A stretch of 64,000 nt of DNA from NCBI GenBank assembly GCA_028824685.1, contig JAPPCZ010000069.1, positions 1-64,000 of the forward strand, read 5' to 3'. How positions within the stretch are numbered: position 1 is the stretch's first letter; every line of letters starts with the position of its first letter. Shown piece by piece: positions 50,855 through 59,234 of the stretch. Under the pieces are notes generated by a model, which made no database searches, had not been told where the DNA came from, and saw only the letters and a program-made list of their open reading frames with translations. A program made the translations under genes and the position numbers. This stretch comes from Candidatus Poribacteria bacterium (GTDB taxonomy: Bacteria; Poribacteria; WGA-4E; WGA-3G).

Positions 50855-52534
50855 TTACCCTGTCACAGCACCTTCAGATGCGGAAGAGACAGAGTTTGCA
50901 TATTTTGCCATAACACCACGTGTATAGCGAGGTTCGGGAGGAGTCCACTTTTCAAAACGTGCTTGAACTTCAGCATCGGAGAGCGTAACATCAAGGCGGC
51001 GTGCCTCAGCGTCAATCACGATTTCGTCCCCTTCTTGGAGGATAGCGATGGGACCACCTGTTGCTGCCTCAGGCGCAACATGACAAATCATAAAGCCGTG
51101 CGTCGCACCAGAGAATCTGCCATCGGTCAAGAGAGCCACATCTTCACTTAAGCCTGCACCGACGATTGCTGCTGTAACGCCTAACATCTCACGCATACCA
51201 GGACCGCCAGTAGGTCCCTCATAACGGATAACCACAACATCACCGGGTTTAATTTCTCCGCCTTTGATGGCGGCAAAAGTGTCCTCTTCGCGTTCAAAAA
51301 TACGCGCAGGACCACGATGCAGTGTCTTCTTTTGACCTGCTAACTTTAGCACACAACCATCAGGGGCAAGATTTCCTCTCAATATTGCAAAGCCGCCAGT
51401 GGGTTTGAGAGGGGAATCAACTGTTCTAACAACCATTTGCCCTTCGGTTTCAGTTGCTGCGTTTGCCTCTTCACTGATCGTATTACCAGTAACAGTGAGT
51501 TCATCAGTGTGGATCAATCCTGCTTCAACCAATCGTTTTGCTAAAAAAGGAATTCCTCCAGCATTATATAGGTCGGTAGCGACAAACTGTCCGCCCGGTT
51601 TCAGGTCTGCTAATACTGGAGTTCTTTGGCTAATATCGTGAAAATCTTCAAGTGTCAACGGGATTTGCGCTTCATGTGCAATAGCAAGTAGGTGCAATAT
51701 CCCATTCGTTGAACCTGCAGTAGCAGCAACAGAGGTAATAGCGTTTTCAAGAGACTTGCGTGTAATGATTTGACTTGGACGGCGATCAGCAGCGAGCATA
51801 TCCATTACAAGTTGACCAGCTTTGTACGCCTCGTCGTCCTTCTCCTCTACCACAGCAGGTACACTGCCACTTCCCATCGGTGCAATGCCCAGCATCTCAA
51901 CTGCAGTTGCCATCGTATTAGCAGTGAACTGTCCCCCACATGCACCTGGACCAGGGCATCCCTTACTTATCAAATCGTCCAATTCTTCTACTGTGATTGT
52001 GCCTTCTGCATGTTGACCGACCGCTTCAAACACATCTTGGATAGTGACATCACGTCCTTGGAAGTTGCCCGGCATAATAGAACCACCGTAGAGCGTAAGT
52101 GATGGGATATCTAACCGTGCCAACGCCATCACAGTGCCGGGAACAGTTTTGTCGCATCCGCACAGCGCGACAACAGCGTCAAACATATTGCCGATGGAGA
52201 CTAACTCAATTGAATCGGCAACAATCTCCCGGCTGATAAGCGAGGTTTTCATGCCCTCCGTTCCCATTGTGATACCATCGGAGATGCTGACGGTATTGAA
52301 TTCGAGAGGTGTTCCACCCGCATCGCGAATTCCCTCTTTGACCTTCGCAGCGAGACGTCTTAAGTGGAAGTTACAAGGTCCGATCTCAATCCATGTATTT
52401 GCAACCCCGATAATCGGTTTGTCAAGGTCTTCAGGGGACAGTCCACCATCGCCGAACATAAGCATGGTGCGGGCAGCAGCGCGGTCGGGACCGTCTGTAA
52501 TCACGTAACTTCGGGGTTTCAGTTTATTGGACAT
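50855..52534 (-). CDS. ilvD: Dihydroxy-acid dehydratase
   Basis: A 559-aa enzyme of branched-chain amino acid synthesis, converting 2,3-dihydroxy-isovalerate and 2,3-dihydroxy-3-methylvalerate to the 2-keto acids. The [2Fe-2S] cluster cysteines are Cys54 (EIGPCNFHL), Cys127 ([11 protein letters not shown]) and Cys199 ([14 protein letters not shown]). [13 protein letters not shown] near the C-terminus is the conserved substrate region. Length is normal. The ATG has AGGAGAACG upstream. No other ilv or leu gene is adjacent, and no leader peptide or T-box was seen. Confidence 0.96.
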   Translation of the reverse strand: MSNKLKPRSYVITDGPDRAAARTMLMFGDGGLSPEDLDKPIIGVANTWIEIGPCNFHLRRLAAKVKEGIRDAGGTPLEFNTVSISDGITMGTEGMKTSLISREIVADSIELVSIGNMFDAVVALCGCDKTVPGTVMALARLDIPSLTLYGGSIMPGNFQGRDVTIQDVFEAVGQHAEGTITVEELDDLISKGCPGPGACGGQFTANTMATAVEMLGIAPMGSGSVPAVVEEKDDEAYKAGQLVMDMLAADRRPSQIITRKSLENAITSVAATAGSTNGILHLLAIAHEAQIPLTLEDFHDISQRTPVLADLKPGGQFVATDLYNAGGIPFLAKRLVEAGLIHTDELTVTGNTISEEANAATETEGQMVVRTVDSPLKPTGGFAILRGNLAPDGCVLKLAGQKKTLHRGPARIFEREEDTFAAIKGGEIKPGDVVVIRYEGPTGGPGMREMLGVTAAIVGAGLSEDVALLTDGRFSGATHGFMICHVAPEAATGGPIAILQEGDEIVIDAEARRLDVTLSDAEVQARFEKWTPPEPRYTRGVMAKYANSVSSASEGAVTG

Positions 52535-52740
52535 TTGGCTACGTTCTCCTTCAAATAGGTAATACCATTTCTATGTGATTATATTACATAATTTTGTAGG
52601 TAAGGTTTCGCAAACTCTACCCCAAAGTGTGAATTTAGTCTATGATCTTTCTGGTTAGAGGGTTTTGTCTGCACGATTGATAGGTATTGCATCTGGAGTA
52701 TGCATTCGTTCTACCTAATCTGCACATATATCGCAATATA

Positions 52741-53379
52741 TCAAAAGCCTTCTGGATAGATTATATTCGCGTTTCCTTGCTGCATAGATTTCCTGAAAAG
52801 TTCAATAGGTTTGTTCTGATACAAGCCGGCGAACTCATATTCAAGTGCAATTCGCACATACTCGGCAATGATATCATCATAGGCACCGATGAATTCAAAA
52901 TACGGTTCTCCATTTTCCGATTCCACTTTTTCGAGAAAGGTATTCCGAAAATTGTCATATCTTTCGGCTGCTACATCATCTACTTCACCTGCCTGATGGC
53001 GCACGCGGAATGTTTCCTCCCAAACTGTTATCAATTTCATCGCGAAACCTCTTTCATCAAATCCAAAGAACCCTAACAGTATTTCTTCAAAAATTGCATC
53101 AGATGCCTCGGGCAAGATCGTAAAATCTCCGGTTGTTTGCGCATCTTCGTATACTTTTCTTCTTTTCCAATTGATATCCTCCATTATCCATCGTGATGTT
53201 TCTAAGGAGGAGGGATAAGCAATCCCATTGCAAGATTGAATGTCATGTTCAACTGTGCAAGTATCGTCAATATCTGGAGGAGGTATTATATCTGGAATAG
53301 GATTTTTCTCACAACCAAATGTGAAACAACAAATAATCAGCAGGCTAAACATCGTAAGCAAGGAAAGGTTCAATTTCAT
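52741..53379 (-). CDS. Hypothetical lipoprotein 1
   Basis: A 212-aa protein of no recognised family. The N-terminus KLNLSLLTMFSLLIICCFTFGCEK has a type II signal peptide with lipobox TFGC, so the mature protein is probably membrane-anchored through Cys23. A Pro/Asp-rich linker follows (IPDIIPPPDIDDTC) and then a mostly helical acidic domain. A second cysteine pair (DTC..., SCNG) may form a disulfide. It lies 24 bp downstream of the second lipoprotein gene, so the two are likely co-expressed. Confidence 0.65.
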   Translation of the reverse strand: MKLNLSLLTMFSLLIICCFTFGCEKNPIPDIIPPPDIDDTCTVEHDIQSCNGIAYPSSLETSRWIMEDINWKRRKVYEDAQTTGDFTILPEASDAIFEEILLGFFGFDERGFAMKLITVWEETFRVRHQAGEVDDVAAERYDNFRNTFLEKVESENGEPYFEFIGAYDDIIAEYVRIALEYEFAGLYQNKPIELFRKSMQQGNANIIYPEGF

Positions 53380-53402
53380 AGAAAATTCCTTGATAATTTT
53401 GG

Positions 53403-53924
53403 CTACATTGTGAATTCATAGACAAGGTCTGTGTTCGGAGTGTCTTTGAGCCGTAAAATAATCGTGCCTGCTTCCTGTTGGTATGCCTCTTGATACATAG
53501 TTTTGATTGGCGTAAGATCAAAGTTATGGTCTTCGGTTAACCATGCCTCACATGCGTCCCCGTTAGCATTGTGTGCAAGGGAAACATGGAGTTGAACAGG
53601 AAAAGATTCCAGAAATGATTCCGCCACAACGAGTGTCATTTCATGTTTTTCACATCCACCACCATAGGATACGTTTATTGTCAACGTATCCCCATTTATT
53701 GTAGTGCTATTCAAGGTGTATTTATCTGTGCCGAATCTTCCATCTGCATCGCCAATGAAAACTTTACCGATGGACGGTTCAATGTCAGGTATATCGTCAT
53801 CAACTGAAACAGATACGGTGGTATCATCAGGATCCGCTTTCATCTGATTCTGTATCTGCTGACACCCTATTATGAAAAGGACGAGTAAACCTAAGAAAAG
53901 TCCGAAAGTGTTGTTTATTTTCAT
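53403..53924 (-). CDS. Hypothetical lipoprotein 2
   Basis: A 173-aa protein. The ATG at 53924 is preferred over an in-frame ATG at 53951: it has AAAGGATC upstream and directly begins the signal KINNTFGLFLGLLVLFIIGCQQ with lipobox IIGC. The mature part has an Asp-rich linker and then a beta-rich domain with GGGCEKHEMTLVV and NGDACEAWL, whose cysteines may pair. No family was recognised. The linker style (xPDI) resembles lipoprotein 1, supporting a shared location. Confidence 0.65.
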   Translation of the reverse strand: MKINNTFGLFLGLLVLFIIGCQQIQNQMKADPDDTTVSVSVDDDIPDIEPSIGKVFIGDADGRFGTDKYTLNSTTINGDTLTINVSYGGGCEKHEMTLVVAESFLESFPVQLHVSLAHNANGDACEAWLTEDHNFDLTPIKTMYQEAYQQEAGTIILRLKDTPNTDLVYEFTM

Positions 53925-53951
53925 ATTTGCTTGATCCTTTAGGGATGCCAA

Positions 53952-56324
53952 CTACTGCATACCTAACCAATCACTGATTATCCCACCATATTTTGCAATA
54001 AGACCAGCAAACACAACAGAAACCATAGACATCAACTTAATCAGGATATTCAGGGAAGGACCTGAAGTATCTTTGAACGGGTCGCCCACGGTATCACCAA
54101 CAACGGTCGCTTTGTGCTGTTCTGAGCCTTTTTCACCGTATTCGTCCTTGTGGCTACCTTCTTCAATAAACTTTTTCGCGTTGTCCCATGCACCACCAGC
54201 GTTTGCCATCATAATTGCCAAAACGAACCCTGTGGCTAATCCGCCTGCAAGCAATCCTAATACACCAGCAACATTAAATATCAGCCCAACAGCGACTGGC
54301 ACAACGATAGCAATAAGCGATGGTAAAATCATTTCGCGTTGTGCGCCAACGGTAGAAATAGCAACACATCGGGCATAATCCGGTTTTTCCTCGCCTTTCA
54401 TAATGCCGGGTTTTTCGCTAAATTGACGGCGAACTTCGTCTACCATAGCACTCGCAGCACGCCCGACAGCTTTCATCGTCAACGCACAGAAATAGAATGC
54501 CATGACCGCACCGATGAATAGGCCAATAAGTACCTGTGGATTCATCAAGGTGACGTTATAGTAATCCATGAATTCGCTTACCGTTACTTTCAATGTTTCT
54601 ACTGTATTTCCATTAATAAGCAAAGTCTCTTTGCCTGCTAAATGGATGAGTCCATGCCGAATTTCCTCAAGATAAGCTGCGAGAAGTGCAAGTGCGGTTA
54701 GTGCTGCAGAACCGATAGCAAAACCTTTACCTGTTGCAGCGGTTGTATTACCGAGCGCGTCTAATTGATCCGTGCGTCCACGAACACTTTCGTCAAGTTT
54801 CGCCATCTCAGCGTTTCCACCAGCGTTGTCTGCGATGGGGCCATAAGCATCAGTAGCGAGCGTGATACCGAGTGTGGCAAGCATACCAACAGCAGCAATA
54901 CCGACACCGTAAAGTCCCATCAACGGTTCGCTTGCGCCGCCGGGAAGATAATAACTAATGGCTACTGCGCCGATAATCGTTATAACCGGAATAGCAGTTG
55001 ATTCCATGCCAACAGCAACGCCTTCAATAATCACCGTCGCCGGTCCAGTTTGCGCTTGTTTCGCTATAGCACGCGTTGGTTTATACTCATGAGAGGTAAA
55101 GATTTCGGTAACTTTGCCGATAACTAATCCTGCGGCAAGTCCCGCGATAATTGCACCCCAAACCTGCCATTTATTGGGAAGATCAAGGTAAATCAGGACC
55201 GGGAGTGACACAATAGCGATGCCCAAAGCACTACCATTGATACCAAGATTCAAGGAACTCATCAACTGCTTCATTGATGCCCCCTCTTTTGTGCGCACCA
55301 TATAGATACCCAAAATAGAGAGAAGCACACCGATGCCAGCGATAATCATTGGGGCAGAGAGATACTTTAGCTGAAGAGTAAGGTTATTGTAGTCTTTCGC
55401 AGCAATAGCAGCAACACCGAGGGCAGCTGTTGCAAGGATTGAGCCTGCATAAGATTCATAAAGGTCAGCACCCATACCAGCAACATCGCCGACGTTATCG
55501 CCGACATTATCTGCAATCACAGCGGGGTTTCGCGGATCGTCTTCTGGTATTCCTGCTTCAACTTTCCCGACAAGGTCAGCACCAACATCAGCTGCTTTGG
55601 TATAAATACCACCGCCGACGCGAGCGAACAGTGCTTGTGTTGAAGCACCCATACCGAAACTGAGCATAATCACAGTAATCTGTGGTAGTGGGTTCGCCCC
55701 TAAAAAATCGGAACCTATCCAAGGGATCTTAGGAAAGATGTAGTAGAGAATGAGAAACCATCCGGTAATGTCAAGCAGTGCGAAACCAACAACTATCAAT
55801 CCCATCACCGCGCCTGCGCGGAACGAAACTCTTAGCCCGGCGTTAAGTCCTTGCATCGCTGCACTTGTCGTACGTGCGGAGGCGTTGGTCGCTGTTTTCA
55901 TGCCGAGAAAACCGCAGAGTCCTGAGAAAAAACCACCTGTGAGAAATGCAAACGGGACGACCTGATTTTGGGCTTTAAGGACGAAAGCCATGAAGATAAA
56001 AATTAGGCAAAGAACAGCAAAAACAATGCCGACCACTTTATATTGTTGCCTAAGATACGCCATCGCACCTTCGCGCACAGATTGTGCGATTTCACGCATT
56101 GTGTCATTCCCTTCGTCCTGTTTCATTACAGAACGATAAAAGTGATACGCAAAGCCTAAAGCAATAAGTGAACCTATTGGAGCGATCCACCATATCAGCG
56201 GTACAGCAGGGGGAGGGGCAGGTTCTGTTTGGGCAAAAGCTGTGGTGGCTAAATTCAAAACGGGGAAGCAGGTTAGAAAAATCTTCCAATTTAACCACCG
56301 TCTCTTGCAAGTGATTTCACGCAT
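53952..56324 (-). CDS. hppA: Membrane-bound ion-translocating pyrophosphatase
   Basis: A 790-aa integral membrane protein with about 16 transmembrane segments. The PPi/Mg site is IYTKAADVGADLVGKVEAGI followed by NPAVIADNVGDNVGDVAGMG. GNTTAATGKGFAIGSAAL has Ala where K+-independent enzymes have Lys, so it is predicted to be K+-dependent; whether it pumps H+ or Na+ is not settled by sequence. It hydrolyses PPi to energise the membrane. Unusually, the N-terminus looks like a cleavable signal peptide (FLTCFPVLNLATTAFA) followed by a Pro-rich stretch before the first canonical segment. The stop abuts lipoprotein 2. Confidence 0.93.
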   Translation of the reverse strand: MREITCKRRWLNWKIFLTCFPVLNLATTAFAQTEPAPPPAVPLIWWIAPIGSLIALGFAYHFYRSVMKQDEGNDTMREIAQSVREGAMAYLRQQYKVVGIVFAVLCLIFIFMAFVLKAQNQVVPFAFLTGGFFSGLCGFLGMKTATNASARTTSAAMQGLNAGLRVSFRAGAVMGLIVVGFALLDITGWFLILYYIFPKIPWIGSDFLGANPLPQITVIMLSFGMGASTQALFARVGGGIYTKAADVGADLVGKVEAGIPEDDPRNPAVIADNVGDNVGDVAGMGADLYESYAGSILATAALGVAAIAAKDYNNLTLQLKYLSAPMIIAGIGVLLSILGIYMVRTKEGASMKQLMSSLNLGINGSALGIAIVSLPVLIYLDLPNKWQVWGAIIAGLAAGLVIGKVTEIFTSHEYKPTRAIAKQAQTGPATVIIEGVAVGMESTAIPVITIIGAVAISYYLPGGASEPLMGLYGVGIAAVGMLATLGITLATDAYGPIADNAGGNAEMAKLDESVRGRTDQLDALGNTTAATGKGFAIGSAALTALALLAAYLEEIRHGLIHLAGKETLLINGNTVETLKVTVSEFMDYYNVTLMNPQVLIGLFIGAVMAFYFCALTMKAVGRAASAMVDEVRRQFSEKPGIMKGEEKPDYARCVAISTVGAQREMILPSLIAIVVPVAVGLIFNVAGVLGLLAGGLATGFVLAIMMANAGGAWDNAKKFIEEGSHKDEYGEKGSEQHKATVVGDTVGDPFKDTSGPSLNILIKLMSMVSVVFAGLIAKYGGIISDWLGMQ

Positions 56325-56339
56325 TAAAAACCTCTCTTT

Positions 56340-57704
56340 TTATATTTTTTTGTAATCCCAATTAAAAAATTTAAGCACTTGTCCAACAAGGTAGATAGAA
56401 CCTGTCACACAGATCAAATCTGTCGGAGATGCGGACGATAAACTCTTCTCAATCGCTGATTCTGGGGTTGGACATGTTGTTATCTTAGAACATATACTTG
56501 ACCAAGTGTTTTGTATCGTTTCTGCGGGCAGGACACGTGGATTATCGGAAACTTGTGTTGCAATCACGTGGTCCGCTGTTTTTGAAATAATTTCGCCAAT
56601 TGCGGTTAAATTCTTATCTTTCATAATACTAACGATAAAAATCACCTGAGCGTAACAAAAATTTTCACGAATAGCACGACATAACGCTTCCATTGAAACG
56701 GGGGAATGTGCACCATCCAACACAACAAGCGGTGAGGACATAACTTGCTGGATTCGCCCGTGCCACTGAACGTTCTTGAAGCCAGCATAAACACTGTCCT
56801 TTGAAATTATATACCCTCTCTGTTTTAGACATTCAATTGCTGCAATAGCGGTTGTCCCATTCACATACTGATGGTGTCCAAGTAATGGCAACGTGAGTCG
56901 TGAATAACACTCAGAATCTGTTTTCACCTCAAATTGTTGTGCTATAGGTATACCGTCGGAATTCATAACGAGTTGTGATACTGATATATCAGAATCGCGT
57001 TCTACAAAATCTTTGACTTCAACAATCGGGGCATTCCGTTCACTCGCTATCTTTTCAATGACAGCAAGTGCTTCAGGGTGTTGCGGTGCCAGTGCTACCG
57101 GACAACCCTGTTTTATAATTTCCGCTTTTTCGCCTGCTATCTCAGTGTATGTTTCTCCTAATATCGTCGTATGTTCCAAACCAATAGGTGTGATAACAGA
57201 TGTTACAGGTGAGACAACGTTCGTTGCATCAAGTCTACCCCCTAAGCCAACTTCAATCACAGCAAAATCAGTTGCTTTGTCAGCAAAATAGGTAAACGCA
57301 AGCGCAGTGTATATTTCAAAAAACGAAACACGCCCGAATTCGGTAGTGGAGACGGTTTCAATAGCAGGCTTTAGTTTTTTAATGTAGTAAGTAACTTCTT
57401 CTTCTGATATGAGTCTATCATCAATACGGCACCGTTCCCGTGGTGTTATAAGATGTGGGGACGTAAATAAACCCATCTTATAGCCTGCCTGTATTAGCAC
57501 CGAAGCAATAATCGCTGCTGTTGATCCCTTCCCTTTACTTCCTGCAACATGAATTACTTTTAATCTATCATGCGGATTTCCAAGCAGGTCTAATAGCTGC
57601 GAGATGCGATTCAGGTTGTAGAACCGTGCTTGCCGTGAAAAATCCGGACTTCTTTCATAGTCAATGAATTGCTCAATATAGGCGAGCGCCGATTTATAGT
57701 CCAA
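56340..57704 (-). CDS. folC: Bifunctional folylpolyglutamate/dihydrofolate synthase
   Basis: A 454-aa Mur-ligase-family enzyme. The P-loop VAGSKGKGSTAA lies at residues 53-64, and VIEVGLGGRLDATNVV and VLDGAHSP are FolC signatures. It adds glutamate to (dihydro)folate using ATP in the cytosol. The likely start is a TTG at 57704, because no ATG occurs near the conserved N-terminus. It follows glyA, another folate enzyme, in the same direction with 43 nt between them, most of it a palindromic repeat. The hppA start follows 15 nt after its stop. Confidence 0.92.
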   Translation of the reverse strand: MDYKSALAYIEQFIDYERSPDFSRQARFYNLNRISQLLDLLGNPHDRLKVIHVAGSKGKGSTAAIIASVLIQAGYKMGLFTSPHLITPRERCRIDDRLISEEEVTYYIKKLKPAIETVSTTEFGRVSFFEIYTALAFTYFADKATDFAVIEVGLGGRLDATNVVSPVTSVITPIGLEHTTILGETYTEIAGEKAEIIKQGCPVALAPQHPEALAVIEKIASERNAPIVEVKDFVERDSDISVSQLVMNSDGIPIAQQFEVKTDSECYSRLTLPLLGHHQYVNGTTAIAAIECLKQRGYIISKDSVYAGFKNVQWHGRIQQVMSSPLVVLDGAHSPVSMEALCRAIRENFCYAQVIFIVSIMKDKNLTAIGEIISKTADHVIATQVSDNPRVLPAETIQNTWSSICSKITTCPTPESAIEKSLSSASPTDLICVTGSIYLVGQVLKFFNWDYKKI

Positions 57705-57719
57705 ATTTTTGATATTACC

Positions 57720-57747
57720 TGTAGGAGCGAGCTCCAGCTCGCGACTT
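57720..57747. repeat. Short palindromic repeat R8 between glyA and folC
   Basis: TGTAGGAGCGAGCTCCAGCT then CGCGACTTC. Its core GCGAGCT/AGCTCGC (57727-57742) is a perfect 7-bp hairpin with a 2-nt loop. It is the shortest form of the R-family and lies inside a likely operon, so it would be present in the mRNA just ahead of folC. Confidence 0.6.
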
Positions 57748-59004
57748 CTATACCTTTAAATATTCATAAATCGGAAATTGCTCGCAAAATTCCTGGACCT
57801 TTTCTCGGATTCGCTGTTTTATAGATGCTTTTTGTCTATTCTCAAGTGCCTCAGTAATAAAATCCGCGATGTGAACCATCTCATCTTCTTTCATGCCGCG
57901 CGTCGTAACCATCGGTGTGCCAAGACGAATTCCACTTGTCGTTTTCGGTTTCCTTTTATCAAACGGAATTGTGTTCTTATTCACAATAATTCCAGCATCT
58001 TCAAGGTGATCCGCTGCCTGTCTACCGCTCAATTTTTCATATTTTGAAGTCAAGTCTAACAACATCAAATGATTGTCCGTGCCACCACTGACTAATCGGA
58101 ATCCATTTTCCATTAATCTCTCGGCAAGTGCCTTAGCATTTTTAACGATTTGTTCTTGATATGTTTTAAACTCAGGTTCGCTTGCTTCCTTGAAAGCAAC
58201 TGCCCGCGCAGCAATCGTATGCAGGAAAGGTCCGCCTTGTAAACCGGGAAAAACAGCACGGTCTATCTTGGCTGCATGCTCTTCCTTACACATTATCATC
58301 GCACCACGAGGGCCACGTAAGGTTTTATGTGTTGTTGTGGTAACCACATCACTATATGGAACCGGATCAGGATGAACGCCACCAGCGATCAGACCCGCAA
58401 TATGCGCTATATCTGCAAGCAGATATGCCCCAACAGAATCGGCAACTTGCCGCCACGCAGCGAAATCAAAGTGACGCGGATACGCTGTTGCACCGACAAC
58501 GATAAGTTTCGGACGGTGTTCTTCCGCAAGACTCGCTACCGCTTCCATGTCAATCAACTCAGATTCAGCATCCACACCATACGCAACAACATTGTAATAA
58601 CGACCAGAAAAGTTCACCTTATCGCCATGACTCAAATGTCCACCGTGGCTAAGAGACATTGCCAAAATCGTGTCACCGGGATCAAGCAGTGCATGATACG
58701 CCGCCATATTCGCTTGAGTGCCAGCGTGCGGTTGCACATTCACATGCTCAGCACCGAAGAGTGTTTTGGCACGCTCAATAGCAAGCGATTCCACCCCATC
58801 CATAAACTCACAACCGTTATAGTAGCGTTCACCGGGATACCCCTCAGCGTATTTATTCGCTAAGATACTCCCCTGAATTTCCATAACGGCACGACTGGCG
58901 TAGTTCTCCGATGGAATCAGCATGAGAGAATTTTGCTGACGGGCCAAGTCGTTGGCGGTAATTTCAACAATCTGTGGATCTACCTCTGCCAATAATTTAT
59001 TCAT
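57748..59004 (-). CDS. glyA: Serine hydroxymethyltransferase
   Basis: A 418-aa PLP enzyme interconverting serine and glycine with tetrahydrofolate. [33 protein letters not shown], the PLP lysine in [17 protein letters not shown], and [16 protein letters not shown] are classic GlyA motifs. The ATG at 59004 is preferred to the GTG at 59013, since GGTGAAAAGA then serves as ribosome binding site. It heads a glyA-folC-hppA run. Its promoter is covered by a 12-bp inverted repeat, suggesting a dedicated repressor. Confidence 0.95.
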   Translation of the reverse strand: MNKLLAEVDPQIVEITANDLARQQNSLMLIPSENYASRAVMEIQGSILANKYAEGYPGERYYNGCEFMDGVESLAIERAKTLFGAEHVNVQPHAGTQANMAAYHALLDPGDTILAMSLSHGGHLSHGDKVNFSGRYYNVVAYGVDAESELIDMEAVASLAEEHRPKLIVVGATAYPRHFDFAAWRQVADSVGAYLLADIAHIAGLIAGGVHPDPVPYSDVVTTTTHKTLRGPRGAMIMCKEEHAAKIDRAVFPGLQGGPFLHTIAARAVAFKEASEPEFKTYQEQIVKNAKALAERLMENGFRLVSGGTDNHLMLLDLTSKYEKLSGRQAADHLEDAGIIVNKNTIPFDKRKPKTTSGIRLGTPMVTTRGMKEDEMVHIADFITEALENRQKASIKQRIREKVQEFCEQFPIYEYLKV

Positions 59005-59049
59005 TCTTTTCACCGTTTTTAACTTGACATGGTGTTGTTTTCATGAAAA

Positions 59050-59082
59050 TGAAATTGTAACACAGATTTGTTACAATTTCAA
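59050..59082 (-). promoter_or_regulatory. glyA promoter embedded in a 12-bp inverted repeat
   Basis: On the minus strand TTGAAA (59082-59077), a 17-bp spacer and TACAAT (59059-59054). The palindrome TGAAATTGTAAC (59050-59061), 8 bp, GTTACAATTTCA (59070-59081) spans nearly all of it, so a dimeric regulator bound here would exclude RNA polymerase. Confidence 0.7.
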
Positions 59083-59087
59083 GAAAA

Positions 59088-59139
59088 GTTGACATATCTG
59101 TGTCAACATGTTATATTAGTGGTAACGGATTTTCGTTAC
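59088..59139 (+). promoter_or_regulatory. Divergent plus-strand promoter with two dyads
   Basis: TTGACA (59089-59094), a 17-bp spacer and TATATT (59112-59117). GTTGACA (59088-59094) is inverted as TGTCAAC (59101-59107). GTAAC-N8-GTTAC recurs at 59122-59139 (outer pairs GTAACG/CGTTAC) with the same spacing as the core of the glyA operator. The promoter points toward 59124 onward, where only genes on the opposite strand are known. Confidence 0.55.
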
Positions 59140-59162
59140 TTTTGTTTAATAGGATTTTTGGG

Positions 59163-59234
59163 ATGGGTTTTGTGAGTTGTGGTGGTGCGATTCATTTGTA
59201 TCGGATTGGTGTTACTTCTTATTGTACTTCCTAA
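59163..59234 (+). CDS. Possible 23-aa small protein
   Basis: ATG at 59163 preceded by TAGGATTTTTGGG, and a frame MGFVSCGGAIHLYRIGVTSY plus CTS ending TAA at 59234. It is about 40 nt downstream of the predicted start of the plus-strand promoter and overlaps the 3' end of the minus-strand gene by 23 bp. No family is known. The transcript could equally be a non-coding or antisense RNA. Confidence 0.25.
   Translation: MGFVSCGGAIHLYRIGVTSYCTS

Noticed and set aside
51000..52600. T-box or branched-chain leader upstream of ilvD
   Set aside because: No T-box motif, leader peptide with runs of Ile/Leu/Val codons, or attenuator structure was found in 52535-52740.
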